Shown: piece after piece, positions 26,769 to 34,849 of the stretch | How positions within the stretch are numbered: position 1 is the stretch's first letter | Layout of the letters: each line of letters begins with the position of its first letter | Origin: an uncultured Clostridia bacterium | GTDB lineage: Bacteria; Bacillota; Clostridia; Oscillospirales; Oscillospiraceae | Assembly: GCA_945876285.1 (NCBI GenBank) | Contig: CAMCNO010000014.1 | Location: forward strand, 1 to 64,000 | DNA: 64,000 bases | Reading direction: 5' to 3' | The notes under the pieces: generated by a model | The model's input: only the letters and a program-made list of their open reading frames with translations | What the model was told of the DNA's origin: nothing | Database searches by the model: none | Program-made: the position numbers and the translations under genes

Positions 26769-27176
26769 TCAGTCCGCGCCGCGCTGATACGCCACCGCGT
26801 TCTCCAGCGTGATGCCGCCGTTGGTCTTTTTCACATTTTGGACGCACCGGCCCCGCAGTTCCCGCAGCTGCTCCTCCGGAATTTCCATGCCCGCGGCCAG
26901 GATGTTCATCATCATGTCCATCTCCACCGCCAGCTTGAACAGGATGCGGCAGATATGTGTCTCGCTGCTCTGCACGGTGGCACGGATGGCGGACACCAGC
27001 ATGGGCGGCAGTACGGAGAAGCAATCCTGGGAGGCCAGGTAGTCGCAGTAGAACCGTAAGGCGTTCTCCACGAACTCGTTTTGACTGCGGACATTTGCCA
27101 GCGGCATGGCTGTTTTAATCTTGCGGTCAGTATCAGAATCGATCCGCATCAGAAATTTTACTTTTTCTTCTGTCAT
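26769..27176 (-). CDS. Ribbon-helix-helix relaxosome accessory protein (MobC-like)
   Basis: A 135-residue protein with an N-terminal RHH (VKFLMRIDSDTDRKIKTAMP, then SQNEFVENALRFYCDYL) and a helical C-terminal part. It is immediately upstream of the relaxase gene and next to the repeat-rich intergenic region, which matches an oriT-binding accessory factor. GGAGGT lies 8 bases before the ATG. Confidence 0.8.
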   Translation of the reverse strand: MTEEKVKFLMRIDSDTDRKIKTAMPLANVRSQNEFVENALRFYCDYLASQDCFSVLPPMLVSAIRATVQSSETHICRILFKLAVEMDMMMNILAAGMEIPEEQLRELRGRCVQNVKKTNGGITLENAVAYQRGAD

Positions 27177-27210
27177 TCAGAATACCTCCGATATAAACTG
27201 AAAATAGCTG

Positions 27211-27307
27211 TGATAGCATTTTTGAAACTGCAAACACCGCTGGAACTGTCGGGATTTTTGGCAGGTTCATATCAGATTTGATAGCATCGGCAAAGAAGTG
27301 ATAACAC
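27211..27307. repeat. Three near-identical TGATAGCAT-type repeats
   Basis: TGATAGCAT at 27211-27219 and 27279-27287 and TGATAACAC at 27299-27307 are in the same orientation upstream of the RHH accessory gene. They may be binding sites for that protein or for autoregulation. Confidence 0.45.
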
Positions 27308-27576
27308 TGGGTTTAGCAAAAAGGTACCGAAAAACTGTCGTGACCAGCCTAAAAAGCGTATCTCCGACCCGCATTGCGGGGCGGTGTGATACAGGGTGAT
27401 TGCACCCTTTTATCCAGCACTTTTTTCGTCCCCCCGCAAAGCGGCCATTTGTGCCTTCCCGTTTCCCGCCACACGCTGGCAACACGGCGCTTTGCCGCGC
27501 CAGTGGGCTGGGACGCTGCCCACCCCCGCAAAGCGGCACACAGGGCGGGACAGGGGCAACGGCGGGGAGAACAGTA

Positions 27577-27604
27577 GGGGCGCTCCATCGCAATGGAGCG
27601 CCCC
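27577..27604. terminator. Strong hairpin after the 27.6-28.1 kb gene
   Basis: A perfect 12-bp stem GGGGCGCTCCAT (27577-27588) and its complement (27593-27604) with a 4-base loop lies just past the stop at 27621. The T-runs are weak, so the function as terminator is likely but not certain. Confidence 0.6.
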
Positions 27605-27620
27605 CTGTTTGGGCTGCCAA

Positions 27621-28091
27621 TCAGCCGGCTGTGATCTCAGGTAACTCCCGCTCCGCGGGCGTCTTCTCGATCCAGTCCAGCAGGTTCTGGCACTCCGCCA
27701 GTTCATCGGCCAGCTTGAACATCGCTGCGCGCTGCTCCCAGTTGTCCAGCCGGACGGCGGTTTCGAACAGGTCCCACACGTTGTCCAGTGTTTCCATCCC
27801 GCTGGCGTTCATGGGCAGTTCTTCTTCCGGCAGGATATGGTTGACATTCTCGCCGGCCGCGATCCTGCGGAGGACATCCTTCTCCCTCTGGATGAGGCCG
27901 AGGTTCTCAGCGGTGGCCTCAGCGGGGAGGCCCCACGCCTTACCAATCAGGGTGACGGCCTCCTCGTAGTGGGCCAGGCTGATGTCCTCCTCACTGGGGG
28001 CGTCGCTGACGCTCTCACCGTGGATGATCATCAAAGCCAGAGCCTCCTCGGTGATCCTCATTTGAAATTCCTGCGCTCTCTCAGTTGTCAT
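27621..28091 (-). CDS. Hypothetical ICE protein, helical and acidic
   Basis: 156 residues from the ATG at 28091 (AGGAGGAA 8 bases upstream). It is predicted to be helical and acidic, with no recognised motif. The in-frame extension to 28154 contains CHCVCK but lacks an RBS. Its leader is nearly identical to that of the stalk-protein gene at 51684 over the RBS and spacer (finding below). It forms its own unit between the oriT region and the hypothetical gene at 28216. Confidence 0.7.
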   Translation of the reverse strand: MTTERAQEFQMRITEEALALMIIHGESVSDAPSEEDISLAHYEEAVTLIGKAWGLPAEATAENLGLIQREKDVLRRIAAGENVNHILPEEELPMNASGMETLDNVWDLFETAVRLDNWEQRAAMFKLADELAECQNLLDWIEKTPAERELPEITAG

Positions 28092-28163
28092 ATCGTTGTT
28101 CCTCCTGTTGTTATTTTGTGCCGCTCCTGGCGGCTTGCAAACACAATGGCACACCTTCGCCGG

Positions 28164-28196
28164 AAAAGCTATTCAGCAAAGCCAACGAAAAATAGC
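28164..28196 (-). promoter_or_regulatory. Leader element shared with the gene at 39371
   Basis: 33 bases here match 39423-39455 at all but about six positions (shared AAAAGCTATTCA and CCAACGAA). Both lie 50-75 bases upstream of a minus-strand start. In this copy the ends form GCTATT/AATAGC. Probably a promoter or regulator site. Confidence 0.45.
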
Positions 28197-28215
28197 ACCA
28201 GCAGATTGACATAGA

Positions 28216-29253
28216 TCACATTGCAGGGCCGATGGGCGGCGCCATATCCTCCGCCATGCACTGTGCGCTGTAGTCAGCAAGGCTCATGCCCGTCTGCTGC
28301 TGGCAGTAGTCCTCCATCTTCGGAAGGAGGAGCGCCTGCTCCTCCTCGCTGAGACAGTACTTGTAGTCCTGCTCGCTGCCATCGCCATGCACCAGGAACA
28401 CTTCCAGCGTGTCGCAGACGCGGCGGTGCTCCATATCGTAGTTGGCATAGATGTTCAGCCAGTCATCATTCTCATCGGTGCAGACGTGTGTGCCGAATAC
28501 TTTGTCGACGTCGAAAGCGGTATCCAGATAGAACTCCAGCAGGTTTTCGTTCTGCTCGATGTCCCCGCTGAAGGAGATGTCCCCGGTTCGGAGCATCCGG
28601 CTGCCGGTGAGATATCCAGGCTCAATTTCCTGGGTGAGCTGTTTTCCATCGAGATGGTTGAGGAACACCTTCCACCGCTCCTCCAACGACGTATAGGCTC
28701 TCTTATTTGCATAGTAGGCGGCGCTGCTGACATCCCTGATTCGGAAACACTGCCAGCCGTCCATGATATGGAGCGCGTTGAAGCGGCCGGAGTCCAGGTC
28801 GATGTCGAATGCCCCGGTCACCCGTCCGGTGTTCTCCAGCCGCTCCGACACATAGTCATTGAACTGCTCACGGGAGATCTTCTCCCCGCGGGAAAACATT
28901 CCGGTGAACCGTGCGGGAGAGTTCTCAGGGGGCTTGCGGAGATAGCTGCGCAGCCGGGCGGCCACCTGGAGCATCTCCAGATTCTCCTCGGCCACGAAGT
29001 AGGTATCGCCGCCGTCCTCCGTCACATGGAACACGGCGAAGCGGCGGGCGGCTTCCTGCGCCTGCTTGTTCTCCTGCTCCTCCTGCCAGATCTCCTGGCT
29101 GATGCGGCTGTACTCCGTGTCCGGGATCAGGGCGTTGATGAGCTCGTCCAGGTGCTCATTGAGCTTGTCCTCCACTGTCTCACCTTTCAGCTGGCGGCTC
29201 AGCGCGTCGTACCATCGCCCGTCGAGCCATAGGGTGATTTCTCTACTGTTCAT
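28216..29253 (-). CDS. Hypothetical ICE cargo protein
   Basis: 345 residues from the ATG at 29253; AAGGAGG is 9 bases before it and the ATG at 29262 is too close to that site. No family recognised. It contains a helical region with KQAQEAARRF and a mixed part with GAFDIDLDSGRFNALHI. The C-terminus ends PPIGPAM, in keeping with Met-containing tails on other ICE proteins. It overlaps the DUF6103-like gene end by 11 bases, so it is coupled to it. Confidence 0.72.
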   Translation of the reverse strand: MNSREITLWLDGRWYDALSRQLKGETVEDKLNEHLDELINALIPDTEYSRISQEIWQEEQENKQAQEAARRFAVFHVTEDGGDTYFVAEENLEMLQVAARLRSYLRKPPENSPARFTGMFSRGEKISREQFNDYVSERLENTGRVTGAFDIDLDSGRFNALHIMDGWQCFRIRDVSSAAYYANKRAYTSLEERWKVFLNHLDGKQLTQEIEPGYLTGSRMLRTGDISFSGDIEQNENLLEFYLDTAFDVDKVFGTHVCTDENDDWLNIYANYDMEHRRVCDTLEVFLVHGDGSEQDYKYCLSEEEQALLLPKMEDYCQQQTGMSLADYSAQCMAEDMAPPIGPAM

Positions 29254-29518
29254 TGCGTGCATCCTCCTTCTGCGCAAGTGGTGCAACAGGACGCGGTTCC
29301 TGCTTCGGCTGGCTTGGCCGCGTCGGACGCTTGGGACGAACTGGCGCGGCTTTTCTGTCCAGAAACTCCCGCACCGGTTCAGGTACAGCCTGTTCATAGA
29401 GCTGCCGCAGGGCCTCCTCCATGCGTTTCTGGACGCTGGAATGCTCCTTCCCCAAATAGAACTCCAGCGCCTCCAGCCGCTCACAGTCGAAGCTGATTGT
29501 GATTTCACTTTTTTCCAT
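29243..29518 (-). CDS. DUF6103-like small ICE protein
   Basis: 91 residues from the ATG at 29518 (GGAGG 8 bases before). The N-terminal SEITISFDCERLEALEFYLG, followed by SVQKRMEEALRQLYEQAVP, resembles the RHH-like DUF6103 proteins of Firmicutes ICEs (by recall). The C-terminal 35 residues are Pro/Arg/Lys-rich and look disordered. Cotranscribed with its neighbours. Confidence 0.7.
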   Translation of the reverse strand: MEKSEITISFDCERLEALEFYLGKEHSSVQKRMEEALRQLYEQAVPEPVREFLDRKAAPVRPKRPTRPSQPKQEPRPVAPLAQKEDARNEQ

Positions 29519-29535
29519 GGTGACAGCCTCCAATC

Positions 29536-30339
29536 TTATTGCATCGTCATTGTCATGGCGGGGCTGTCCGCGACCCGCATTTCGTAGGGACCTCCAGCCC
29601 AGCGGATCCCAGGCAAATTCAGAAAGCAGTCGCCGGCCTCGTTCATGATCGCCAGATCGAACTCTGACGCGTCCACCACACCCATGGGGTTATCCAGCCC
29701 AGCGCCGTTGTAGACCACGCAGAGCGCGGGCCAATCGGTTACCTCTGGATACCGCTCAGAGAGTTTCCTGAACAGCAGTGTATCCGTGACTTCTTCCGGC
29801 GTGGTCACCGCGCCGGATACATAGGCGCTCTCGCAGGGGCCGGTCTCCCAGCCCAGAAGGATACGGGTGAACCGAATGGGCATCCGGGCGGTCATGTGGC
29901 GGAGCATGGACGCCGACTGGTCATAGGCGTCGTGCAGCCCATTTGACACGCCGGCCCACGGCAGATGGGAGGCCATGTCCTCCAGCAAATCCCGGACAAC
30001 GGCAATCTGCCGCCTGCGGTCATCGCCGGCTGCTTCCACCGCAGAGAGGTAGCATTGCAGTTCCCGGATCGTCTCTTTCTGCGATTGAACTGTGGCAGGC
30101 TCTGCGGCAAAGCTGCCGCGGGCCTGTGCCAGCCGCTGGTCGAACCGCTCCATCTGCTTTGGGTCAGGCCGCACTCCATCCAGCCGGGCCATGCCCTGAA
30201 GGATCGCGTCGATCCAGAACCGGCGTGTTTCCGACCAGGGCGGTTCGTCCTGCCGTTGGTGACGCTCGATTCCATTCTGCCGTTCTATGGCATAGGCGGT
30301 GAGGCCCTCTTCTGCAAGAGCAATATTAAAACTTGACAT
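29536..30339 (-). CDS. Hypothetical ICE cargo protein with MTMTMQ tail
   Basis: 267 residues from the ATG at 30339, 8 bases after AAGGAG. The central part is helical (AQARGSFAAEP, LQCYLSAVEAAG) and the C-terminal third has a mixed fold. No function is recognised. It ends SPAMTMTMQ, one of the Met-rich tails shared by unrelated proteins here; its downstream RBS lies after the stop, so the tail is not a by-product of the RBS. An in-frame extension to 30492 reads through a region better explained by a small gene in another frame. Confidence 0.68.
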   Translation of the reverse strand: MSSFNIALAEEGLTAYAIERQNGIERHQRQDEPPWSETRRFWIDAILQGMARLDGVRPDPKQMERFDQRLAQARGSFAAEPATVQSQKETIRELQCYLSAVEAAGDDRRRQIAVVRDLLEDMASHLPWAGVSNGLHDAYDQSASMLRHMTARMPIRFTRILLGWETGPCESAYVSGAVTTPEEVTDTLLFRKLSERYPEVTDWPALCVVYNGAGLDNPMGVVDASEFDLAIMNEAGDCFLNLPGIRWAGGPYEMRVADSPAMTMTMQ

Positions 30340-30341
30340 GG

Positions 30342-30482
30342 TCATCTCTCCTTCATCGTTATCTGGGGAGCATCTGTCTGCGCCTCCGCCTGCTGGGTGT
30401 TCCAGCTTGCCTCGACCTCCCGCAGATAGGCCGGCCAAGTCCTGGTTCTCACCAAACAGGGGGCGCACATGGGGGAAGCCAT
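30342..30482 (-). CDS. Possible 46-residue protein with CAPC motif
   Basis: A short frame from ATG 30482 to TGA 30342 encodes MASPMCAPCLVRT followed by a charged helix (YLREVEASWNTQQAEAQ) and the end ITMKER. It fills the gap between two cargo genes and stops 2 bases before the next start, with the next RBS in its last codons. Its composition looks more natural than the Gly/Pro-rich reading of the same DNA in the neighbouring frame. There is a GGGGGCGG 17 bases upstream, which is too far for comfort. Confidence 0.4.
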   Translation of the reverse strand: MASPMCAPCLVRTRTWPAYLREVEASWNTQQAEAQTDAPQITMKER

Positions 30483-30508
30483 AACTGTCCATGAGTCTGC
30501 CGCCCCCT

Positions 30509-31552
30509 TTATTGAATGAATTTCATGCTCTGAGCCTCCGGCTTATAGGCATCGAGGACAGAGCGGAACTGCTCCAGCCGTTCCGGCTTCACGCCGTCAA
30601 TCACGATCTCCGTGCCGTCCTCCCCGGCGCGGGTCTCCAGAACGCGGGCGTCCAGCACATCGGAGAAGCGTTTTCGCTCCGCACGGGTCAGTTCCTCCTC
30701 CTGTTCAAGGAATATCGGTTCTCCACCCTGGGTGTGGACGAGAGACAGATCCTCGGCCAGCTCGTACTGGAGAATGTCCCGCAGAGAGATATCAGAGTTT
30801 TCCGGCAGGGCTATGACGGCACCCGCGGCCAGCATGGCCTCGACGGTGAGGTATCCGCGTGCCAGGATCTCCTCATTCGGCATTTGCAGGCCGTCGTGAA
30901 GAGTGGAGTAGATACCTTCACTTTCAAAAAGCTCACAGAACACCTCTACCGCGTCATAGAAAAGCCGGGTCTTCTGTTCCTCCGGAAGTTTGGCGAAGTA
31001 GCACGGTTTCTGGCCTTGAATCCTGGGACAGAAACTGGGGTGGTACGCTATGTCGAGCCCTGTATCGGTCAGTACCGCCGAGGCTATCTCTCTGCGGCGT
31101 GTGAGCACATCCAGCAGCATCCCGTCCAGGCCGTTTCCTCTGCGGATCGTGATCCCGGTCCGCTTCTCCAGCTCCTCGAAACTGACGCCCCAGTTCCCGT
31201 TCTCTGTGGCCTCCGTACCCTGCCGGACGATGAAGTCCGCCGCCCGCTCCAGTCTGGCGTTGAGGATATCCCGCATCCCCGGCAGATAGGCGGCGAGGCG
31301 TGGGTAATCATAGCCGTCGGAATAGACCAGCACACCGTCCTCGCTGCCCTGGCCCAGCGCCAGCAGGCAGTGGATGGCTCTGTTGTCGACGAACATCCGG
31401 CTTTTGTTCTCCGCAATGAACGGCTGATTTGTGAGCGGTGTGATCACCAGCGCGGAAAACTCCGCCGTTGATAACTCCACCACCTTCTCGATTTGACAAT
31501 CATCCATCTGAAAATTGTTGGGTCTGTTCAAGAGATTTGCTTTGATTTTCAT
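30509..31552 (-). CDS. Hypothetical ICE cargo protein
   Basis: 347 residues; no family recognised with confidence. A central region contains DGMLLDVLTRRREIASAVL and the C-terminal part SLRDILQYELAEDLSLVH and EEELTRAERKRFSDVLDARV. It ends in EAQSMKFIQ. The ATG at 31552 follows AAAGGAA; a GTG sits one codon earlier. It follows the M23 gene by 21 bases, so it is part of the long leftward operon. Confidence 0.72.
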   Translation of the reverse strand: MKIKANLLNRPNNFQMDDCQIEKVVELSTAEFSALVITPLTNQPFIAENKSRMFVDNRAIHCLLALGQGSEDGVLVYSDGYDYPRLAAYLPGMRDILNARLERAADFIVRQGTEATENGNWGVSFEELEKRTGITIRRGNGLDGMLLDVLTRRREIASAVLTDTGLDIAYHPSFCPRIQGQKPCYFAKLPEEQKTRLFYDAVEVFCELFESEGIYSTLHDGLQMPNEEILARGYLTVEAMLAAGAVIALPENSDISLRDILQYELAEDLSLVHTQGGEPIFLEQEEELTRAERKRFSDVLDARVLETRAGEDGTEIVIDGVKPERLEQFRSVLDAYKPEAQSMKFIQ

Positions 31553-31573
31553 CACATTTTCCTTTCCTCTGCC

Positions 31574-32641
31574 CTATGGCAGATAGCTGCGCGGGTTCGT
31601 CCGCTCCCCGTTGACCCGCACCTCGAAGTGGAGGTGCGGACCGGTGGACCGTCCGGTGGAGCCGGACAGGGCGACCACATCCCCTGCCTCCACCGTCCGG
31701 CCCGCCGAGGCCAGCAGTTGGGAACAGTGGCCGTATAGAGTGGACAGGCCATCGCCGTGGTCGATGATGATATAGTAGCCGTACCCGCCCTGGTTGTAGG
31801 CGGAGACTGTCACCGTCCCCGGCAGGGCGGCGCGGATCGGCGTGCCGGTGGGTACCGCCAGGTCCATGCCGGTATGTCCCCGGCGCTCTCCCGTGATGGG
31901 GTCGATACGATTGCCGAACTCCGAGGTGACCACGCTCCGCCAGTTCTCCCCGATGGGAGAGCAGAAGCCGTCCGCCCCGATGAACGGCACATCCGAACCG
32001 GAAAAGCCGCTGCCGCTCCCGGTGTAGCCATAGCGGATCAGACTGTAGACGCTGTCCGCATTGGCTTGTTGATCATCGGTGGACTCTGTGCCCAGCACGG
32101 CGTAGATGTTCTTGTAGACCTGTGCCAGATCCTCGATAGGTACTGCCACGGTATAGGTTTCTTCTTCCTCTGTGGTAGTTCCATCTTCATTCGCTATGAT
32201 TACGGTGCGGGTGCGCTCCTCATAGGTGACGAAGCAGTCCGCAAACGCCCGGCAGTCCTGGCGGCTGGGACTTTCCGCGCCGAAGTACAGAGCATAAAAG
32301 ATGGCCTTGACACGGATACCGTCAAGGCCATTTTCATCCTCTGCCTGTGCGTTGATTTCAGCGATGGCTCCATCCAGCAAAGCGAAACAGGTCTGCATCT
32401 CTCCGATATAGGCACGGTACTCGTCCGGGAGTTCCGCAGGAATCGTCCCGCCGTAGAAGCACAGCTCCACCACAGAGAGGTTGTGGGAGGCGGAGCCCGA
32501 ACCCAGAGAGCATAAAAAGGCGATGAGCAGGATCACCGGAGAGAGGATGGCCACCAGCACCCAGCCCAGCTTCTTCCGGGTATTTTCATCCGAGAGGGCG
32601 GCGATGGCCGCTTTGACTACCGCGGCGGCTGTGGCGCTCAT
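31574..32641 (-). CDS. Conjugation-associated M23 peptidoglycan endopeptidase
   Basis: The 355-residue protein has an N-terminal membrane segment (WVLVAILSPVILLIAFLCSL) and a C-terminal M23 domain with ligands in RGHTGMDLAVP, TLYGHCSQ and PHLHFEVRVNG. In Gram-positive type IV systems such hydrolases open the wall for the channel (a VirB1-like role). The ATG at 32641 overlaps the stop of the upstream gene (ATGA), which rules out the longer reading to 32764. Confidence 0.9.
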   Translation of the reverse strand: MSATAAAVVKAAIAALSDENTRKKLGWVLVAILSPVILLIAFLCSLGSGSASHNLSVVELCFYGGTIPAELPDEYRAYIGEMQTCFALLDGAIAEINAQAEDENGLDGIRVKAIFYALYFGAESPSRQDCRAFADCFVTYEERTRTVIIANEDGTTTEEEETYTVAVPIEDLAQVYKNIYAVLGTESTDDQQANADSVYSLIRYGYTGSGSGFSGSDVPFIGADGFCSPIGENWRSVVTSEFGNRIDPITGERRGHTGMDLAVPTGTPIRAALPGTVTVSAYNQGGYGYYIIIDHGDGLSTLYGHCSQLLASAGRTVEAGDVVALSGSTGRSTGPHLHFEVRVNGERTNPRSYLP

Positions 32642-34032
32642 AGACTCATGCCGCCCATGGCTGGGCCGTCCTGCTGTGGGCCGCTTTGCAGTTCTGACCA
32701 GTATTCGGACAGCGCATCCATGGTTTCCGCATGGCCGTCGCTCCTGCCGTAGGCCGCATCCCACAGGCGGTACTGCTCCAGATCCATGCCGCGATCCAGC
32801 AGCAGCTTGGCCGTATCCACCGCGTCATTTTGAATGCAGGCAGAGAGGGCGGCATAATCATCCAGTTCCACCGGCATCCCTGCTTTCAAAAGCCGCTCTG
32901 CCATCCATTCCAGATGACCAGAGAGCAAAGGACGGAGCACCTGGGAAATGTGACGGTCCGGCTGCGCCCCCTTTTCCACCAGCACCATGGCAGTTTGGAA
33001 ATCCTGCCGCATGGCGGCCATGGGCAGCAGGCTTGGCGGTGCGGCGGCAATCTGCTCCGGGGTGCATCGCCGGAGCAGGTCTTTGGCGATCTCCTGATGA
33101 TCGTGTCCATAGGCGTACTGGATGACCTCGCCGGGGAGCGTGGGACGCGGCTCTGAGAGCCGGCTTTTCATCTGCTCCACCAGAGTCTGCACCCGCTGGC
33201 TGTCTCCCGTATCCACCGCCCGCTTGCAGGCGGTGAGGTAGGCTTCCGGCGAAATACTCCTTGCGTCGGCCAGCAATGTCAGAACCATCTTCCGTCCAAC
33301 TATCCCCGGCCGTCCAGCCGCCTCCGCCAGCAGACTGTCCGCCTGATTCGGCACCTTGGGGTAAAACTGCTTGAATGTTTCCAACTCGCCGTCCCGGATG
33401 GCCAGTACTGTTTTGTCATAGTCGCTCATGCGCAGGGGCCGCTGACCAGCCGTGTCCATATAGGCGGTGATGCTCCCGGTCATGCGCCGTAGAAGCTGCT
33501 CGGTCTGGGACATGGCAGCCTCCTGTCGTTCCCGCTGCTCTGCCAGCGCCTGGATGATGGTACGCTGTTCCGCGGGATCCAGGTGGACGATCATGTCCTC
33601 TGGCTCCGGTCGTTCCCCCAACCGCATATACCGGGCATAGGTGCCGCCATCCCCGTGGAACGCCTTGGTGATGGCGGAGGAGATGAGAAACATCCGGTCA
33701 AGGTCCGCGCCGGTATCGCCCAGGGTCTTGCCGGTGATGAAGCTCCTGGTGACCGGCTGGCCGTTTTCATACCACTTCAGGTACACATCCAGATAGACGC
33801 CCTCGCTGCCGCCATAGTCGGTGGTACAGAAGATGTCTGCGTCCTGGGGGATCTCCCGGCCATTTTCCCACTCCTGAGCCAGCAGAAAATACTCGTCCGG
33901 CAGATAGCCCATGCCCTCCAGCCGGTATTTCAGTTCCTCGAAAACCTCCTGGGCTGTGCGCTGTCCGGCACACTTCAGCTTGCGGGGGTCTTCCTCGGAA
34001 GGCTCCCATTTGTCCAATTCAATGGTTTTCAT
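32638..34032 (-). CDS. Ankyrin-repeat-like ICE protein with AMGGMSL tail
   Basis: The 464-residue protein has an N-terminal mixed domain and a C-terminal half of helix-pair repeats that look ankyrin-like (FQTAMVLVEKGAQPDRHISQ; MAERLLKAGMPVELDDYAAL; TAKLLLDRGMDLEQYRL). It probably binds another protein. The C-terminus PAMGGMSL belongs to the shared tail group. GGAAAGGAG is 10 bases before the ATG. It is coupled to the M23 gene by overlapping stop and start. Confidence 0.72.
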   Translation of the reverse strand: MKTIELDKWEPSEEDPRKLKCAGQRTAQEVFEELKYRLEGMGYLPDEYFLLAQEWENGREIPQDADIFCTTDYGGSEGVYLDVYLKWYENGQPVTRSFITGKTLGDTGADLDRMFLISSAITKAFHGDGGTYARYMRLGERPEPEDMIVHLDPAEQRTIIQALAEQRERQEAAMSQTEQLLRRMTGSITAYMDTAGQRPLRMSDYDKTVLAIRDGELETFKQFYPKVPNQADSLLAEAAGRPGIVGRKMVLTLLADARSISPEAYLTACKRAVDTGDSQRVQTLVEQMKSRLSEPRPTLPGEVIQYAYGHDHQEIAKDLLRRCTPEQIAAAPPSLLPMAAMRQDFQTAMVLVEKGAQPDRHISQVLRPLLSGHLEWMAERLLKAGMPVELDDYAALSACIQNDAVDTAKLLLDRGMDLEQYRLWDAAYGRSDGHAETMDALSEYWSELQSGPQQDGPAMGGMSL

Positions 34033-34050
34033 CTGATCAATACTCCTTTC

Positions 34051-34839
34051 CTATCCTCCGTCATAGCAGCCGCAGGGCATATCATGTTCCGGGAACATCC
34101 AGCACATGGCCATCTGATTTTTATCCGCCTCCACAAAGTCCCGCCAGGACCAGTTCCGCCCCAGGCCCTTGACACTGATGAGGTTGGGCTGGGCGTTGTC
34201 CTCGATGGCGATGGCCCGGTCAAAGAGATCCCGGTGGTTGTGGTAGAGGGTGCGGATCTCATGGTGCTTCATCGCGGGGCAGAAAAAGCAGGAGGACTTG
34301 CCGGGCAGCGGCAGGCCCTCCTGCTGGATGGCGGCAACGCAGTCCTCCCGCCCCCAGCCCCAGTCGATCAGGGGATATTCCATCTGGTATTTCTTATCCT
34401 GTATATCATAGACATAGGCGTGGGTCCTGCGCTGCTCCTCGTCGGCGTCATAGCCAATGAACTTGACTACCTTCTCGCCTCTGGCCCACACCTCCCGGCA
34501 GGGCGGATAGTTGTTGCAGAATTTTTCTTGCGGACCGGCCTTGTGCTTCAGGGAACACCTCTTGTAGCCATAGGCCAGAGCGGGGAGGGTGCCGGAACGG
34601 AGGCACTCCTGCTCCAGTGTCAGGCGGTCCCCATTCATGTCCATGTATTCTACCACTGTGATCTTCGGCATCCCGTGATTTATCAGCCACTGGTCCATGA
34701 CGGACAGGTACTCATAGGTGTGGGGCTGCTCGCAGCCTGTATCCGCAAAGAGAATGAGGTCGGCGGGGATATTTTTGTGGTACATTCCAATCAGCATAGC
34801 GGTACTGTTTGTGCCGCCGCCATAAGAGATGACATTCAT
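34051..34839 (-). CDS. PP-loop ATPase / PAPS reductase-like enzyme
   Basis: 262 residues with an N-terminal PP-loop SYGGGTNSTAMLI, cysteines in YKRCSLKHK, KFCNNYPPC and SSCFFCPAMKHHE that could bind a metal or Fe-S cluster, and a C-terminal CGC. It belongs with phage- and ICE-borne PAPS reductase/sulphurtransferase-like proteins; real PAPS reduction is doubtful because no other sulphate-assimilation gene is present. It may thiolate DNA, RNA or a cofactor (inference). GGGAG precedes the ATG at 34839. Confidence 0.8.
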   Translation of the reverse strand: MNVISYGGGTNSTAMLIGMYHKNIPADLILFADTGCEQPHTYEYLSVMDQWLINHGMPKITVVEYMDMNGDRLTLEQECLRSGTLPALAYGYKRCSLKHKAGPQEKFCNNYPPCREVWARGEKVVKFIGYDADEEQRRTHAYVYDIQDKKYQMEYPLIDWGWGREDCVAAIQQEGLPLPGKSSCFFCPAMKHHEIRTLYHNHRDLFDRAIAIEDNAQPNLISVKGLGRNWSWRDFVEADKNQMAMCWMFPEHDMPCGCYDGG

Positions 34840-34849
34840 AGCTGGCTCC

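Larger units (their letters stand above)
27177..27620. other. Putative oriT region (444-base intergenic segment)
   Basis: This stretch has no convincing gene. It contains three near copies of TGATAGCAT, an exact inverted repeat CCCGCA-T-TGCGGG (27368-27380), another AGGGTG/CACCCT (27393-27408), and repeated CCCCGCAAAGCGG segments (near 27437 and 27534). Position directly before the RHH and relaxase genes fits oriT. The nick site cannot be fixed by eye; a region near the CCCGCA repeat is the best candidate. Confidence 0.5.

Noticed and set aside
27621-28154. Longer N-terminus (CHCVCK) for the 27.6 kb gene
   Set aside because: No RBS for it, while AGGAGGAA fits ATG 28091; the similarity to the leader at 51.7 kb is at DNA level.
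28216-29508. Start at 29508 for the cargo gene
   Set aside because: It would overlap nearly the whole DUF6103-like gene; AAGGAGG before 29253 gives a better start.
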